Of a stretch of 64,000 nt of DNA, positions 34,048 to 54,046 are shown piece after piece (position 1 is the first letter of the stretch; the number at the start of each line of letters is the position of its first letter). The notes beneath the pieces are model-generated. The model made no database searches. It was not told the origin of the DNA and worked only from the letters and a program-made list of their open reading frames with translations. The stretch is from Branchiostoma lanceolatum (Eukaryota; Chordata; Leptocardii; Amphioxiformes; Branchiostomatidae): the NCBI RefSeq assembly GCF_035083965.1, contig NC_089723.1, positions 40,183,193 to 40,247,192 on the forward strand. Direction: 5' to 3'. Made by a program: the position numbers and the translations under genes.

Positions 34048-35020
34048 TCAATGTTTAAGATATGCTTCGAGTCCTGAGTTGTGGATTTGTTTGTTTTTCA
34101 GCAGGGTCTAGACCATGTATAACTTGATTGGTGTTTTGATTCTCTTATCGATCAAAAGCCTTCTAATTGCTTGCTTGGCCCATGAATATAACATCTTTAT
34201 TTGACCAAGGATATACAAAACCTCCTTGGTTTTCCTTAATGGCAAAGATTTGTCCACTTATAAAAACATTTGTAACATTACGTAACAAAGCTTCAGGTAG
34301 ACAATTTGCATAATACTTACTGATCACCCATACAAAAAGAGCGGATAATGATACCTACCAATTAACATGATTAAGACAGAGCTTGAATGACAATGGTCCA
34401 TTATTTACACTTGTCAAGTTTGTTTTGTTGCTGTTGCTTGCTGGCAATTGACAAGCAGGCCATCTTTGCACACCAAGATTTACAAAAACCAAGGACACTA
34501 TAAAATGTCCTTGCAAAAACTTGGCCATGCGGCCTTATACTATAGTATATCATAGTTTAATATGTAACAAAGACTTTTTGTTGCGGGACAAATTGAGCAG
34601 GCAAGATGAAAATGATACACTTAAAAAAGTATGTTAACAATAACATGAAGAAAAGTTTACATGAAGAACACTACGTAACGGTTTTGTTTCGAACCTGACC
34701 TCCTGAGGTAGGCTGCAACGGTTCAGAATAAAATGGTTTCGCAGAATTGTAATCATGAACCCAAAAGCGTTAAGGAACCGGTTCACATTGATGTTTTATG
34801 ACATGGTACATCCGGATACATGAGGTCATAGTTCTTGGCATCACTTGGGCTTTAGCGCAGGAAAGAGTGAATTCAATGTTTTTAGCTGTCGATCGGAGCG
34901 TTTTTGAATCATAGCTTTTTGCTAAGGTTCTCACAAATGGTCCAATGAGGACACGAGAGCCCTGGTATCTATGTGGGGGAATCAGGATGTCCAGAAGGAC
35001 CTTGATGGCATTCATCGAAA

Positions 35021-35056
35021 CAAGGACATTATATAGAATTCTATATAATGTCCTTG
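35021..35056. repeat. Perfect 36 bp palindrome
   Basis: CAAGGACATTATATAGAA followed directly by its exact reverse complement. No spacer. It shares the terminal CAAGGA with the other palindromes of this window. Confidence 0.95.
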
Positions 35057-35194
35057 ATCGGAACCAGGAGGTGTACGAAGAAATTGCTATGGGCATGAAG
35101 GACAGCAGTTTAGTGCCAATTGTAGACACAACTCTTTGTCAGTGCTCGGAAAAGTGAATGTTTCAGCTGTCAATAGGATATTTTTGAATAGTAA

Positions 35195-35385
35195 AATCTT
35201 GTTACGGCCGCTTACTCGAGGTGCGGGATTACAACAGAGTTATGCAAATTCAATGTAAACCGTTTTCAGCGCGGGTGCAAGTTTGCATTGCTGACGCAAA
35301 ATGTTAACCGTTTCAATTCTGGGTTCATCCGAAACGGTTTGAAGCATTTTATTTTTTTAATCATGAACGTGGCCTTTAGTTATTG
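35195..35385. repeat. Dispersed repeat shared with 57755-57925
   Basis: Both places contain gtgcgggat(t/c)acaacaga, a gcgggtgcaagtttgcat segment and an aaccgtt-rich stretch with atcatgaac in the same order. Probably a degenerate transposable element. Confidence 0.6.
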
Positions 35386-36728
35386 TTTAATAAATGTGGT
35401 TCAGATGGCAGCTAGTTAACACATTGGTGTGGCTAGCATGTTTTTATATCAGGTTAAAAAATGTTTGATTGCATTTACCAATTATAACTTAGATGAATAA
35501 GTCAGTCTCCCCACTTGAATTGCATGGGTATATCTCCCAAGATAGCTCTTCATTCCATATGGCTTTTTTACGAATGTATTCAAGGTGATATTATCTATGT
35601 AAAAAAAGTGGTGGAACATCAGACTGAGGACAAGCATGATGCTTTTTTGTAGCTAAAAGTACTAGTGCAATCAATGCAGCAGAAAACCCTACAACTCCGA
35701 TCCTGTATATCATAGCCAAGAGCAGTGTCCCGGTCACCGTCATGCGTCACCCCTACGCTTCTCCTCGACAAGTGTATTGGCAGTTCTTTTTGCGCAAACT
35801 TTCTAAAACTGTGCTGCACCCCTCCCCACACTTTCTGTCTCAACCGGTGACACTACTTAATAAGATAGCAACTTGAATGACAAGACTCATTTGATAACAG
35901 ACCATGGGGTGAATTTGAGTAAACCAAATTGCGAATACAAAGGCGAATCCTTGCAACTACGTCATTATGTGCATTGTTTCAAGGGCTGAACGAATCGATC
36001 GACATTGACACTATCAAGAATTCTATAGACAATATGTAGTAGATTGGTCGGGAGAGGTGGCTTCGATACTCTTCTAAGTTTATCAGTGTTTATTATCTTT
36101 TAAACAAGCCGTTTATCAGTGTCTGTAAATTTAAGTACCATATTTTTTTTTCAATGAACAGCGCACACCCTGTACCTGTATTGTAGCTTAAGTTACTCCT
36201 AAACCTTTTAGCGAAGTTGTTTTAGAAATCGTCAATACGCATTTGGGAATCCCCACCACAAACATCCACCAATCTTTGAGAAACCATAATGTATTCACAT
36301 TGTTATGCAGCCCAGACTTCCACCGCTATTGTTCCTGTATGCAAATGAACATCACTATCACAACATCATGAGTGGCTCAGTAACACTCCATTCAAACAAG
36401 GACAATATTATATAATGTCAATTAAATATCGAGAAGAGTAGGTCGCGGTGTGCTTCGGATAAAAAATCAGAAGGGGTAGCTTTTCACGCCACATAATCAA
36501 CCTACAGCCTCCCTGACTTATTAGTCGCAGGACTTGAAATTCAGTACTGTATTTTCCTGTCATACTTCATAGTAAATAAATCCTGTGTTACTATAATGTT
36601 AGTAACATAAAACTACCTGCACCCTGCAAATTTAAACTGCACCATCTAATCATTTTCCCGTTCTGTCCATCAAATGTAATAATTTCAAAGTGATATAATT
36701 CAAACCTAAATCCTGCAATCTGTTCTAA

Positions 36729-36758
36729 CAAGGAGGTTAAAATATTTTAACCTCCTTG
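36729..36758. repeat. Perfect 30 bp palindrome CAAGGAGGTTAAAAT/ATTTTAACCTCCTTG
   Basis: Two 15 base arms without spacer. The arms begin with the same CAAGGAGGTT seen at 34010 and 61214. Confidence 0.95.
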
Positions 36759-37536
36759 GTTCTGAGGGCAGTAAGGCAGTACAAAGTGAACATATTGTTT
36801 TATAAAGAAAATGGCAACTACCTGAATTGGATCACAGACCTACTTTGAATCATACTTGCTTAATTAGACTGTATTTCACACCAACTGGCAAAGTGTGAGT
36901 TGAGTTCTGGAGAGTGAGCCATTGACAATGGAGACCTGGCATTGACTATGGAGAGCTAGATAATGCCCACATGGCCATTTGAACCTTGGTCGATTTACAT
37001 TTTTCACACCTTTTCAACCAAATTACCAGTTCGGTGGGCGGGCTTGGGTTCAATGGTCTAGGTGATTCCAGGTGTGATAGCCTCCTGTGGGCGAAAGCAA
37101 TTGCCACTCGATTACTGGTATAAACCCATGTGGCCATTATGAAGCTGCATTGTGCTCAGACAGGACTACAACGTAAACATGCATTTTCAACTGGTCATAT
37201 CTAAAGCGGTGAACATCACTGACTTATAATTTTTACATGATTATGTTCATGATGAAGAGAGCTTTCAGCTGATACCCAACTTGTAGGCAAAAATCAATCA
37301 TTTCTGAAGATTCCTAATAGCTTCTGTTTTTCCACATGTGAACTGACCAGTGTTACCTGCTCTTTTGAAACACGGGACGTCTGACTTCAATCAAACAGGA
37401 CGTCCCTAGTTGAAGCTAGTTGTACTCTATTTCACCAGATTCCAATGAGGAAATGTGTTAATTGCCTTTCAACAGGAACAACATCAGGACTTGTTACGCC
37501 GAAGGGCAGCTATACCGGCTATATAGATACAGATAC

Positions 37537-37612
37537 ATGTATTTGGGATTCGAACCTGGACCCTCTAGTCTAAGAGTCAGCTCCCCTATATAGCCACACG
37601 GTGCCACGAGGC
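37537..37612 (-). repeat. tRNA-like sequence (tRNA-derived SINE or tRNA-Lys-CTT pseudogene)
   Basis: The minus strand has a B box GGTTCGAATCC (37546-37556) preceded by GAGCTGACTCTTAGACTAGA, resembling the anticodon arm of tRNA-Lys(CTT), and a weak A-box-like TGGCTATATAGGGG. The acceptor stem is not conserved, so it is not a functional tRNA gene. Confidence 0.5.
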
Positions 37613-38612
37613 ATTCTTTCCATTTATGCAATTTTCCAGCTGTGAACTGACCTTGGAGACAACTTAAGTTTTAAAAAAAACATTATTTACATATTTCTTG
37701 ACAGTTGTCATCAAGTTATCTGGCCACAGAAATTTACGACCATACTAGTACCATATCTTTGATAGTTTGAATTCATTACAGTACACTGTCAGATGTGATG
37801 ATGGTAATGGAAATTACATTGATCTTATTATTCAAAAAAATTTAAAACTATGCTGAGAAAGAACCATTCTTCATAAGGAAGATGAGTTTATCCGTATCAG
37901 TTCAACTTATAATCCTCACTACACTGCCTATAGACTCAGATCATGTACTAAAATAACACTTTGTCTTGAACTTTGAGAAGTTGTTCTGCTTCCTACAAAT
38001 TATCTGTTTATATGATAACTCATTATATGTGATTTCCTCTTTGTTAAATCAGCCCATCCTTTCCGCCCCTTGCTCCATCTGCAGCCCTTTCTGTTCCACA
38101 GTGTCCCACTAACGAACGTATCAAACATTAACGTGAGGATGTAAGTATCGTAACGTCGGTGTGCTGACCCTCCCCCATGCTCCCGCCCCTCCCAGAACAG
38201 CCACATCTGGGAGATACCAAAACGGTGCAAGTATTTACCCAAGTAATTCTTTCAATTGTAGAGATGTGTTGCACCGAATCGTGATGATTATACAAATCTA
38301 CACAGCGGTTCTACAGGTGTGACCTCACCTGAACTTGGCCAGATGAAGGGCAAGTTCGCGCCGTTTCGCTGGGAAGTGCCGTCCGCATAAAACTTCCACC
38401 CAAACCAGGAAGTGCCCGATCGGGGCCGTCGGTCACCCAGACCCGAGCGCCAGTTTCCGGGCTCCCGTGCAGGCAGGGGGCGTAAGTCTCTCGCGCCGAC
38501 GGTCCAGCTCCGACAGATGCCCCTCCGGGAGCGAGCTCTAGCCTCAGGAAGGCGCGGTAGGGCGAGGAAAAAGTGATTTTTACCCTGTTGATCATCAACT
38601 ACTCCAACTTAC

Positions 38613-38740
38613 TTCCGCCAGCCGCCATGTTGGATCGGGGTTCAGCCAAAGTGATCGATTACCCCAGACCCTCTAGGGACAATTGCGGATTTCCCGGCAT
38701 GCGTCAGGAAGGGCGGGGGATTTAAACACTATGACTAGGT
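38613..38740 (-). promoter_or_regulatory. Likely CSK promoter and first exon with TISU/YY1 element
   Basis: On the minus strand the sequence CAACATGGCGGC (about 38621-38632) is an exact match to the TISU/YY1 consensus. It is followed after GGCGGAA by a good donor (gtaagt, exon edge 38613). A GC box (gggcgggg) lies upstream near 38710-38720 and the region is CpG-rich down to 38.35 kb. The gene assignment to CSK is inferred from position, strand and the acceptor at 31462. The ATG in this element would open a short frame that overlaps the CSK ATG. Confidence 0.5.
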
Positions 38741-39040
38741 GACCCTACTAGCTTGTCACTTTGTCATGGCGTTACTTCCCTTTTGGGGCAGAAAACTGCT
38801 TTCTTCTTCTCCAATGTGCTACAGGTTCTTTTATCAAAATATGATATCTTTAGATAAAGCAGAATTTCTTTTAAAAATTTTTTGTACAATTTTCCAGACA
38901 AGGCAGAAAACATAAGGTCACCAAATATTCATTGTAACGTTACTAGAAGTCACGAGAGCAAGTGTGGCAATGTGATGTGTCATCATTATGCAGTGTATAT
39001 TGTTCTCATCTCTCCCTTAGTTTCACTATTCACCACAGAA

Positions 39041-39118
39041 GTAGCCCAGGTGCCATCCAGTCTTTTCAGGGCAGCGAGTGTAGGTGCCCCGGTAGTAATG
39101 GGATGGCACCCGGGCTAC
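39041..39118. mobile_element. Short foldback element (MITE-like)
   Basis: Inverted arms GTAGCCCAGGTGCCATCC and GGATGGCACCCGGGCTAC (one mismatch) enclose about 42 bases. Confidence 0.7.
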
Positions 39119-39174
39119 CACACAAGATTTGGCAACAATACTTTTCTCCCTTCTCAGTTTCCTGCTTACTTATA

Positions 39175-39261
39175 TCACTCTCCCATACAGAGCTGTTCCG
39201 TGCCATTTATATTGATGTTATGTTTATAACGGGTGCAGGATCGCTCTGCATGGGAGAATGA
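39175..39261. mobile_element. Short foldback element (MITE-like)
   Basis: Inverted arms TCACTCTCCCATACAGAGC and GCTCTGCATGGGAGAATGA (two mismatches) enclose about 49 bases. Confidence 0.7.
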
Positions 39262-39354
39262 TATTGCATTGAAGGCAAAAAGCCATTCCCACCCAAATAC
39301 ATGTATAATTATGTTAGAATAATGACGTAGACACCAAGCCACTTTGCAAGATAT

Positions 39355-41216
39355 AAATTTTATTTGATGATGTTCTACTGCCAGGAGCAGCGTCCACAGG
39401 TCTGCTCGGGACCGCACATACATCAGTCCCAATTCCCTCATTAAAACTCTGGCTGGTATGTACAGAAACAAGCCTCCCTTCAACAGAGGGGCGCAAAGGG
39501 AACGTTCAGGGAACACTTCAGGAGATAACAAACTTTCAGAGAGATGAAACATAGGAGAATATTGCAGACAAATATGACAGTGGTGCACGTCGGAGCCAGC
39601 AGTAAGTTAAGACGACCACCTTGTCTCTCTGGCATTTAAGATTCCTTTTCCATCTTTAAGGAATAACCTTTACCTGGAAATCAAGTTTTCAGCAGAATTT
39701 CATCTGGAACAGATATACCAATGCCATATTTGGCAAACACACTGTTGCTAAGTAACAAGGATACACATTTCAAACGTTCTAGGGGATTTGTAGTGACCTG
39801 GCTTTCAAAAAGGTTTCACTAGATCAAGGTTCAGGTTACTGACTCCACATAAGTGCTGTTCATGCTGACATTTGTTTTCAGTATTGCAGAATGGGTGGTA
39901 CAGAAGTGAAGGAACAGAAACAGAGATCATTCCAACCAACAACATCACTGTTTAGGCTCAAAGGAACACCAATACAGATGTGAGATGAACCAAGGCCAAT
40001 GGTATAACAGTAAAAGCTCTCACATAATCATAATTTCTCATACATTTTCAAGCTGCTGCTGAAAGTTTCCCTGCTTCCATTGTTAACAATTAAGTTAATC
40101 TGAGAAATTACTAATTACTGAATACAGGGGTGTGCATGTGGGTCAGCTGATATCTATGGATTCCCACTGTTAACACTCGTGCCGACAGTCACCGCAGGAT
40201 CAGTACAAACATGTAAGTATGGCAATGGACAGTTCTTTTTCTTTTTACTTTGCAGCAAACGTGAACTGCATGGGTGTTTCCAAGTGAACTCTGGAAAACC
40301 AGTACATCGCTGTGAGGCCCTCCTCTGAATGATCTCATTTCTGAGATACAAAAAGAGATGAATCTGTGACCACAGTAAGAGTTGTGATGCTTCACTGGAG
40401 AGCAACACACCCCTGGATCAAAACGTTGACTTTGGCTTTGAGCAAGCTGCTGGCACCAATCTGGTACACAGAACCATTAATTTTCTCTTCCTTACTTCAC
40501 ACAACCCCTGTACTACATCCTATGTTGTATCCCATCCCTTCATAACATCAGAACATAGCAACATCCTGCATCTGCCATCACGAACACCAACTTACAACTC
40601 TATTTGTCATGTCAACAGAGTCAAGTGGTCTAAACCAACAAAAACCTACCGTGTCTACTTAGACTCAGTCGAGGACTGCGTTTAAAAAACTTTCAATCTT
40701 CAGAGTAGCGCAGAAAATCATCACGTACATGCAGGTCAGAAAGAAAAGCAACTGGGAATTGGAACAGTCTGTACAAAAGCGCCCTCTAGCCTTCTGTCGG
40801 GGTAAGACACAAACATTCCACTCGCTGCTGAGGACCTGAGAAGTCCTGGACAAACAAACATCTCATCATGTTCAACATAATGACAGAATCTGATGTGGGA
40901 CTGACAAGGATAATCATGTAGACATAACTTTACACAGGAAACCAAAAGGGAGGTGTCTGTTTTACACAAGAGGACACTGATAAAATGCTACAAGAACCCA
41001 CATCTCCCCTGCCCAAAGGACAGACGCCCACCCATCGAATGTACAGACTTTTCATGCCACAGTCATGCAGCGGCGGCAACAGGTGTTTCATCGGAACAAC
41101 ATCGTGTCTATCAGTCGCCAGGTGAGAACGAGGAGTTTACAATCTTTAGGACCGGCACACTTTTGCTGTGGGTATGGATGGAACAGTCCACACTGCTGTA
41201 GGGGAGAGGGGCGTCT
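39355..41216 (-). other. Probable COPS2 3' untranslated region
   Basis: From the COPS2 stop to a minus-strand AATAAA (plus tttatt at 39359-39364). No other recognisable coding sequence. Confidence 0.5.
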
Positions 41217-49126
<7,910 letters not shown>

Positions 49127-49752
49127 CTTGGATTTTCGAGCAAGTTCACAGCCCGCCAGACGCATGCGCCGTGAACTCTAACCGGGCGGGAGCGCAGTCT
49201 CGCGGAATCTCGCCCTACTTTGCACTGCAGGTGTGCGAGAAACGGCGAGAGTCTCGGGGAATCTCGCCCTACTTTGTGCAGCAGGTGTGCGAGAAACGGC
49301 GAGACCGCTTTGTGCACCTGTTGCTCCCGTTGCCATGGCGCTGTCCGCAGGTGTGAAGCCCCCTGATACAAGTGGACACCAGGGTATGTTGACCTGGAGC
49401 GAAGTGCACTGCATCAAACAATCGCGATTTCATATTTTATGCATAACCTAAATATGCAGAAAGCTATGAAACATTGAAAACCCACATGTGTCGTTTCTAG
49501 TGCGGGCTTGTGATTTATCAGAGAGCTTGAATTACAGCGGGACTCTTTCCTAAGCGGATGAGGTAATTGTTTACTCAGTCGGCCCTCCGGTCCTTTTGTT
49601 GTTGCTACTGCAGCGTTGCCTAGGCGTCCGTAGCAACCGCTCAGTATATGTTAGGGGTGACAACACCAACCAGCTGACTAGTGCATAGACCGTCGCCCTG
49701 CGAGCACGTCGCAACATTTCTAGCAAGTTTTTACCGGACATCATCCTAAACC
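49127..49752. promoter_or_regulatory. Bidirectional promoter region of COPS2 (-) and ODF3 (+)
   Basis: The two ATGs are 626 bp apart, head to head. The COPS2 side has an NRF1-like palindrome CGCATGCGC (49161-49169) and two 54 bp tandem units from 49198 and 49252, each beginning TCTCG(C/G)GGAATCTCGCC and containing GTGTGCGAGAAACGGCGAGA. These resemble the TCTCGCGAGA promoter motif. Toward ODF3 lie X-box-like sequences: GTTGCCATGGCGCT at 49329-49342 (2 mismatches to GTTGCCATGGCAAC) and GTTGCC...AGCAAC at 49615-49637. RFX control would suit a sperm/cilia gene. This is inference. Confidence 0.6.
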
Positions 49753-52611
49753 ATGCCTGAGGAAGAGCAGAGGACGAGGCCCATGATTGCGGCACGGGAA
49801 AGAGGTAACTCTACTTCCTAAAAACTAAAGAATATTTCTACTTCAGGGCGTATGTTCGTTTCCGCCCATGCCATTTGACTTCTATCCATTCATTCTGGCT
49901 GTCTGGGAGTGTGGCAATCCTGGCCACTGAGACTGTTTAAGTGGTACTTGATTTGGGAAATCTTGTCTCTGTGTACATCTCTGATGGGGGAAGCATTTTT
50001 CAACAGTGATTTTTCCCTCACAGAATCTGATTTTGGCACAAATGTGCTGGGGGGTTATTGGAAAAAGCGTGGAAATCAGCGCGTGTCTCAGTTCGTGGTT
50101 GGTTGATCTCATACCTGAGTAAAAACCCAGCAGTTTCCCGGCAAAATTGTTTCGTTTACATCTTGATATGTCTCCTTCCCCTATTATGATAAGTTTATTG
50201 GATACTTTCTGCCCAGTCCTGCCACACTTTTCTGGAAAGTTCGTGATTTTCCGAGGTCGGACACCCTTGAGCGCACACCGTGTGGGCGCCATTGTTTACA
50301 GTGGATACGGCGTTGTTTGGGACCCACGCAACGCGCCTCTCCGAAAATCTCTGGTTTATCGGAAAGTTTTTAAATTTGTTCATGAATGATCTTTGTGAAT
50401 TGGAGTTAAACCCTACTTTTTTCTAAACCAAAAAAGAAACAATTGAATTCATTGAAGTCTTTTAGCCAACGATCATAATAAATAAAGTTAGGACGGTGCA
50501 ATATGGTTTACATAGCGGGCGTGCAATGAAGCGTTTCCTTGTGCAAATAAAGTAACTGGTACTTTAGGGATCTTCTGGGGTGATTGGATTATCAGATACT
50601 TAAAATTAATGCTTCTGCTCCAAAACAGCGTTGTCTTTTTGGCTTTGACTTCCGAGCAATGCTAGACCAGGCCATCGTACAGGAAGTTTGCTGTCCTTAT
50701 GTGGGGTGTGGTTGCTACTTTGAGGTTGGGTTGAATGGGAAAAAAATTACCCATTAAAATAAATCCTTCATGCAAAGGAGCTTCCAGAGAGACATTTATC
50801 GTTCCGTCTCAATGTCCCCTTGTACGCAGTGCTGTTAGTCGGTCATGCCCCATTAGCAATGTCACAGCAACATACTTCATCCACGGGAAAATCGCAATTT
50901 ACTGCTCAGCGCTGAATGGTGGGTTCTGGGTTTGAATGCACCAATCTCTCGGGGAGAGGCAAAACATTCTAACTATTGTCTGAAAAGCCCGGGGACAATT
51001 TTAGGTTCATTGTACAGTTCATGAAAAATTGATGTCAGAATAATGCTCTTTCGTGTAGAAAGTGACAAATAGCAACTGGCTGTCATGGAAACACGATACA
51101 CAATGGTATCATGTCACTCTGATCCCTGTGGTTATTGTCATCAAATCTAGACCTTTTTCCTGGGCTCTTCTCAAGCACTCAAAAAGTAAACCATGCAAGT
51201 TACTGTCATTTTCTAGGTAACCATATCCATAGCTCCATATCATATTGCTTTCTTTGTGTCCCTTGAGAAAATACTAGACTTTGTGAGCAACATTTTGTCA
51301 ACTGCAGATTTTACATTGATGCCTCCCTGTACCATTGTGTACTGTGACTCTGAGTTAATGTTGTATTAATAAAATATCACAGCATCATGTATTTCATCAT
51401 GAAAGCTTGTATTGTAAGTAGCCTGGGCCATAGTTAAACTCATGCTGACGTGCCTGTTTGTTTTGTAGGACCCGGGCCGGGAAGATACGCCCTGCCGTCC
51501 AACGTGGGCTACATCAAACACGACTTCACCAAGCGGATGAACCCCTCCTACACCCTGGCCAAGCGCCTGGAGGACACAAGTGAGTACAAGTCTTCATCTG
51601 TGCAAATCTTCCTCAGTTTGCCAACTACGTTTGTTGAGTTTGTTTATAGACAGATTACGGATGGAGTTTTCAGCGTGCCAGTGTTGTACGCCCCAACAAA
51701 TATCTAACGGAAACTGTTTTTCCCCTGCAGTGTTTAAGAAGGACTGTAGCCCAGGACCAGGATACTTCATCGAACCCAGAATCACCAAACACGGCGTGGA
51801 CGGGACACCCTCATACTCCGTCTCCGGTCGCATCCAGGATCCAAGTGAGTCTGATTACTTTAAGGATGTTCACTGCACTGATCTGTTCTTATTGCTGCTA
51901 ATTATCGCACTTCATTAATTTGCAACGATGCTTGAGTTAGAAACAACTGATGTGAAACTGTCCGATTGTAACAATTTAGTGGATGAGAGAGTAGAGCTTG
52001 ATTATTGGTGGAGGAATAGTTCTGGATGAGATTCATCTAGGATAAAGAACTAAAGCCTAAATCGCTTGCTGTACTTGGGAAGCTGACGACATTGAAATAC
52101 TGACCATGCGATGTTCTGTCCCCCCGCAGGAGTGTTCCAGCCCCCAGGCCCCGGGGCATACTCTCCGGAGAAGGTCCACCCCCAGGGGGAGCGCCACGCC
52201 CCCGTGTACTCCATGGCGGCCCGTACGCGCTACCGCAAGCGAGACGCCGTCCCGGCCCCCAACAGCTACTCCCTGCCGCAGCTGCTGGGCAGCAAGGTCC
52301 CCAACAAGTACTCCAGCTCCAGCTACTCCATGACGGCGCGATCCAAAACGGGAAGCTTCTCCGAGGATCTCGCGAAGGCTCCCGGGCCGGGCCGCTACAA
52401 CGCAACCGACCCGAACATTGTCAACAACAAGAAGCCCGCTTACTCCATGCTTGGTCGCAGCTTCATGCCCGGAGATTCCACCAAGAAGCCCGGGCCGGGG
52501 GCGCATTACCCGGAAAGAGTTTACGTCACGAAGAAGAAGGCCCCGACATACTCGCTGGGCATCAGGCACTCCGAGTACATCACCCCGCTCATTGTGGACG
52601 TGATGGACTAA
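49753..52611 (+). CDS. ODF3: ODF3/CIMAP-type outer dense fibre / ciliary microtubule-associated protein (complete)
   Basis: Four exons: 49753-49804, 51469-51579, 51731-51844, 52130-52611, phases 1/1/1, 252 residues (human ODF3 254). The N-terminus is MPEEEQRTRPMIAARERG. The body is a series of STPGR-type repeats built on PGPG(R/G/A)Y followed by Y(S/T)(M/L/V) and (G/A)R: PGPGRYALP, PGPGYFIEP, PGPGAYSPE, APNSYSLP, PGPGRYNAT, PGPGAHYPE. It ends YSLGIRHSEYITPLIVDVMD, closely matching the ODF3 C-terminus. Family knowledge: CIMAP/ODF3 proteins associate with sperm flagellar fibres and ciliary microtubules. The last exon is GC-rich relative to its surroundings, and a long minus-strand shadow frame results. 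A poly(A) signal lies at 53096-53101. Confidence 0.94.
49805..51468 (+). other. First intron of ODF3
   Basis: 1.66 kb, with donor gtaact and acceptor ttttgtag. Open frames here show no similarity I recognise and I see no repeats of note. Confidence 0.6.
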
Positions 52612-53120
52612 AGCAGCATTGGACTCATACATACAACAGCCAGATCACGAGATTACATCAATGCTGCTATCCGTCAGTAGTGATATCTACCGGTAGATAC
52701 TCTGACAGCCAACCTCCAGTTGTTTATTTATCTGTGAAAGTAAACACATCTTATAGCAAACTGACTTTTACTACCATTACTGGGATATGAATGCCAAGAA
52801 ATTATGTTTTTACAGTGTTGTATCGTTATCATTTTGATATGTCTAATCATATTTCAGTATTTACTAACTAGTAAAAAGGTTTCCGTTATCAAATGTGGTG
52901 TATCCAAGGACTTAACAGTGGAACTGTGATTCAAGTTGTAGACTGTAGCTGTGCAGAAAGCTAGTTTAGACACGAAGATGAAATTCATGTGAAAGCAATT
53001 TATTCCTAGTAAAATCTAGCTGCTTTTGTCCTAACATTGTATATTTGTTTGTCATGGGTTGCACAGTTTTGAGAAGTCTATTTTGTGTTTTTGTCAATAA
53101 AGGATCATGTTTTTTCACAT
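52612..53120 (+). other. ODF3 3' untranslated region
   Basis: Runs from the stop to the AATAAA at 53096-53101 with a likely cleavage site just after. Confidence 0.6.
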
Positions 53121-53645
53121 AAGATTTTCTTTCTTTAGTATTTGCAAAGATGCAAGTGTTGCAGTTGACCACAGTATTGCCTAACAAAAGGTTGAGATAA
53201 AACAACTAAAATTAGAAAGGCCGGCAAAATGGCTAAAAGGAGTGGGTAAAAACCTCTGCTTAGAGTTTAATTTAGCAAGTACCATAAACATGGTAGAGTT
53301 ATGTTAGCAGCATACAAAGAAGCATCCCTCTCAAAACTATTAGTAGAAACTAATTATCTCCATGAAAAAGACTTTTTCATGGGGATGTTTTGCATGTGTT
53401 TACGTGTGTGTATGTTTATGTCACCATAACTGAAGAACGTGTGGATGGATTGTATACATGATATTTGGTATGTGGGTTAGGTGTTGGGAGGAGAAAGGTC
53501 AAGGTCGACTTTGGGCCCCTGGTATGTGTCACTGGAACTGCAATGGCGTATTTGTAAAAATCTTCTAAGGAGAATAACTGAAGAAAGGAACAACAGATTT
53601 TCATGTTATTTGGTATGCAGTTAGGTTGGACAGAGATGTACAAAC
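53121..53645. other. Intergenic region between ODF3 and CKS1 3' ends
   Basis: No gene seen. A pair of related stretches, (a)taactgaagaa...gatggattgtatacatgatatttggtatg and ataactgaagaaaggaacaacagattttcatgttatttggtatg (near 53426 and 53574), suggests an old dispersed repeat. Confidence 0.5.
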
Positions 53646-54046
53646 TAGGGGTGGATACCGGTTCGGCTTAATAAGGTCCAAGACCAGGTTTAGGTCCAGA
53701 GATTCAGGTTCAGGTCCGGACCTGAACCTGTTCAGTTGATGTTTTGTTTTATTAGACCAATATCAAGCATAGAGAATTAATACTCACACACACAACTATA
53801 AAAGTTTCTTGGGGAGAAGACTTTCAAGATAAACCAGCGTTTGATATTTGAATGTTGCACTTGTTTTAAATGCCTTTTTGTCACAGGGGAGACTCAAAAC
53901 ACTTTTTATCAAACAAAATAGAAAAATATATTTGTACTTTGTTCAGTTTTTTTTGGACTCAGGATTTTGGCTTTAGGTTTTTTGGACTCGGTTCTTGGAT
54001 GTTATAAAGGTCCGAATCAGGTCCAGCGAACCGGTATCCACCCCTA
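53646..54046. mobile_element. hAT-type MITE with 8 bp target duplication
   Basis: The 401 bp element has terminal inverted repeats TAGGGGTGGATACCGGTTCG and CGAACCGGTATCCACCCCTA. It is flanked on both sides by the identical octamer GTACAAAC (53638-53645 and 54047-54054). An 8 bp duplication and a TAGGG start fit the hAT superfamily. The interior has no transposase and contains degenerate aggtccgga/aggttcaggt words that continue the inverted-repeat theme. Confidence 0.9.

Larger units (their letters stand above)
31462..38612 (-). other. Probable first intron of CSK; no gene, several palindromes
   Basis: About 7.1 kb between the ATG-containing exon and a likely non-coding first exon at 38.6 kb. 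It is AT-rich, with no open frame resembling a protein I know. It holds palindromes listed separately, a tRNA-like element, an (aggggtcagctg) short repeat near 32755-32820 and a repeat shared with 57.8 kb. Confidence 0.5.
38741..39354. other. Intergenic region between CSK promoter and COPS2 3' end
   Basis: About 0.6 kb holding two short foldback elements (39041-39118 and 39175-39261) and no recognisable gene. Confidence 0.6.

Noticed and set aside
34770-35157. Opposed frames of 119 (-) and 70 (+) codons around the 36 bp palindrome
   Set aside because: They mirror each other through the palindrome and show no domain. Possibly transposon debris, but I cannot support a gene.
36945-37140. Apparent inverted repeat cacatggccat / catgtggccat
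   Set aside because: The two words are not true reverse complements beyond a few bases.
38311-38598. Minus-strand 95-codon frame in the CpG-rich region
   Set aside because: No family resemblance; it fits chance openness of a CpG-rich segment downstream of the likely CSK first exon.
52037-52632. Minus-strand frames of 122 and 191 codons opposite the last ODF3 exon
   Set aside because: Shadow frames of a GC-rich exon; the plus-strand reading has clear PGPG repeats and correct splice phases.
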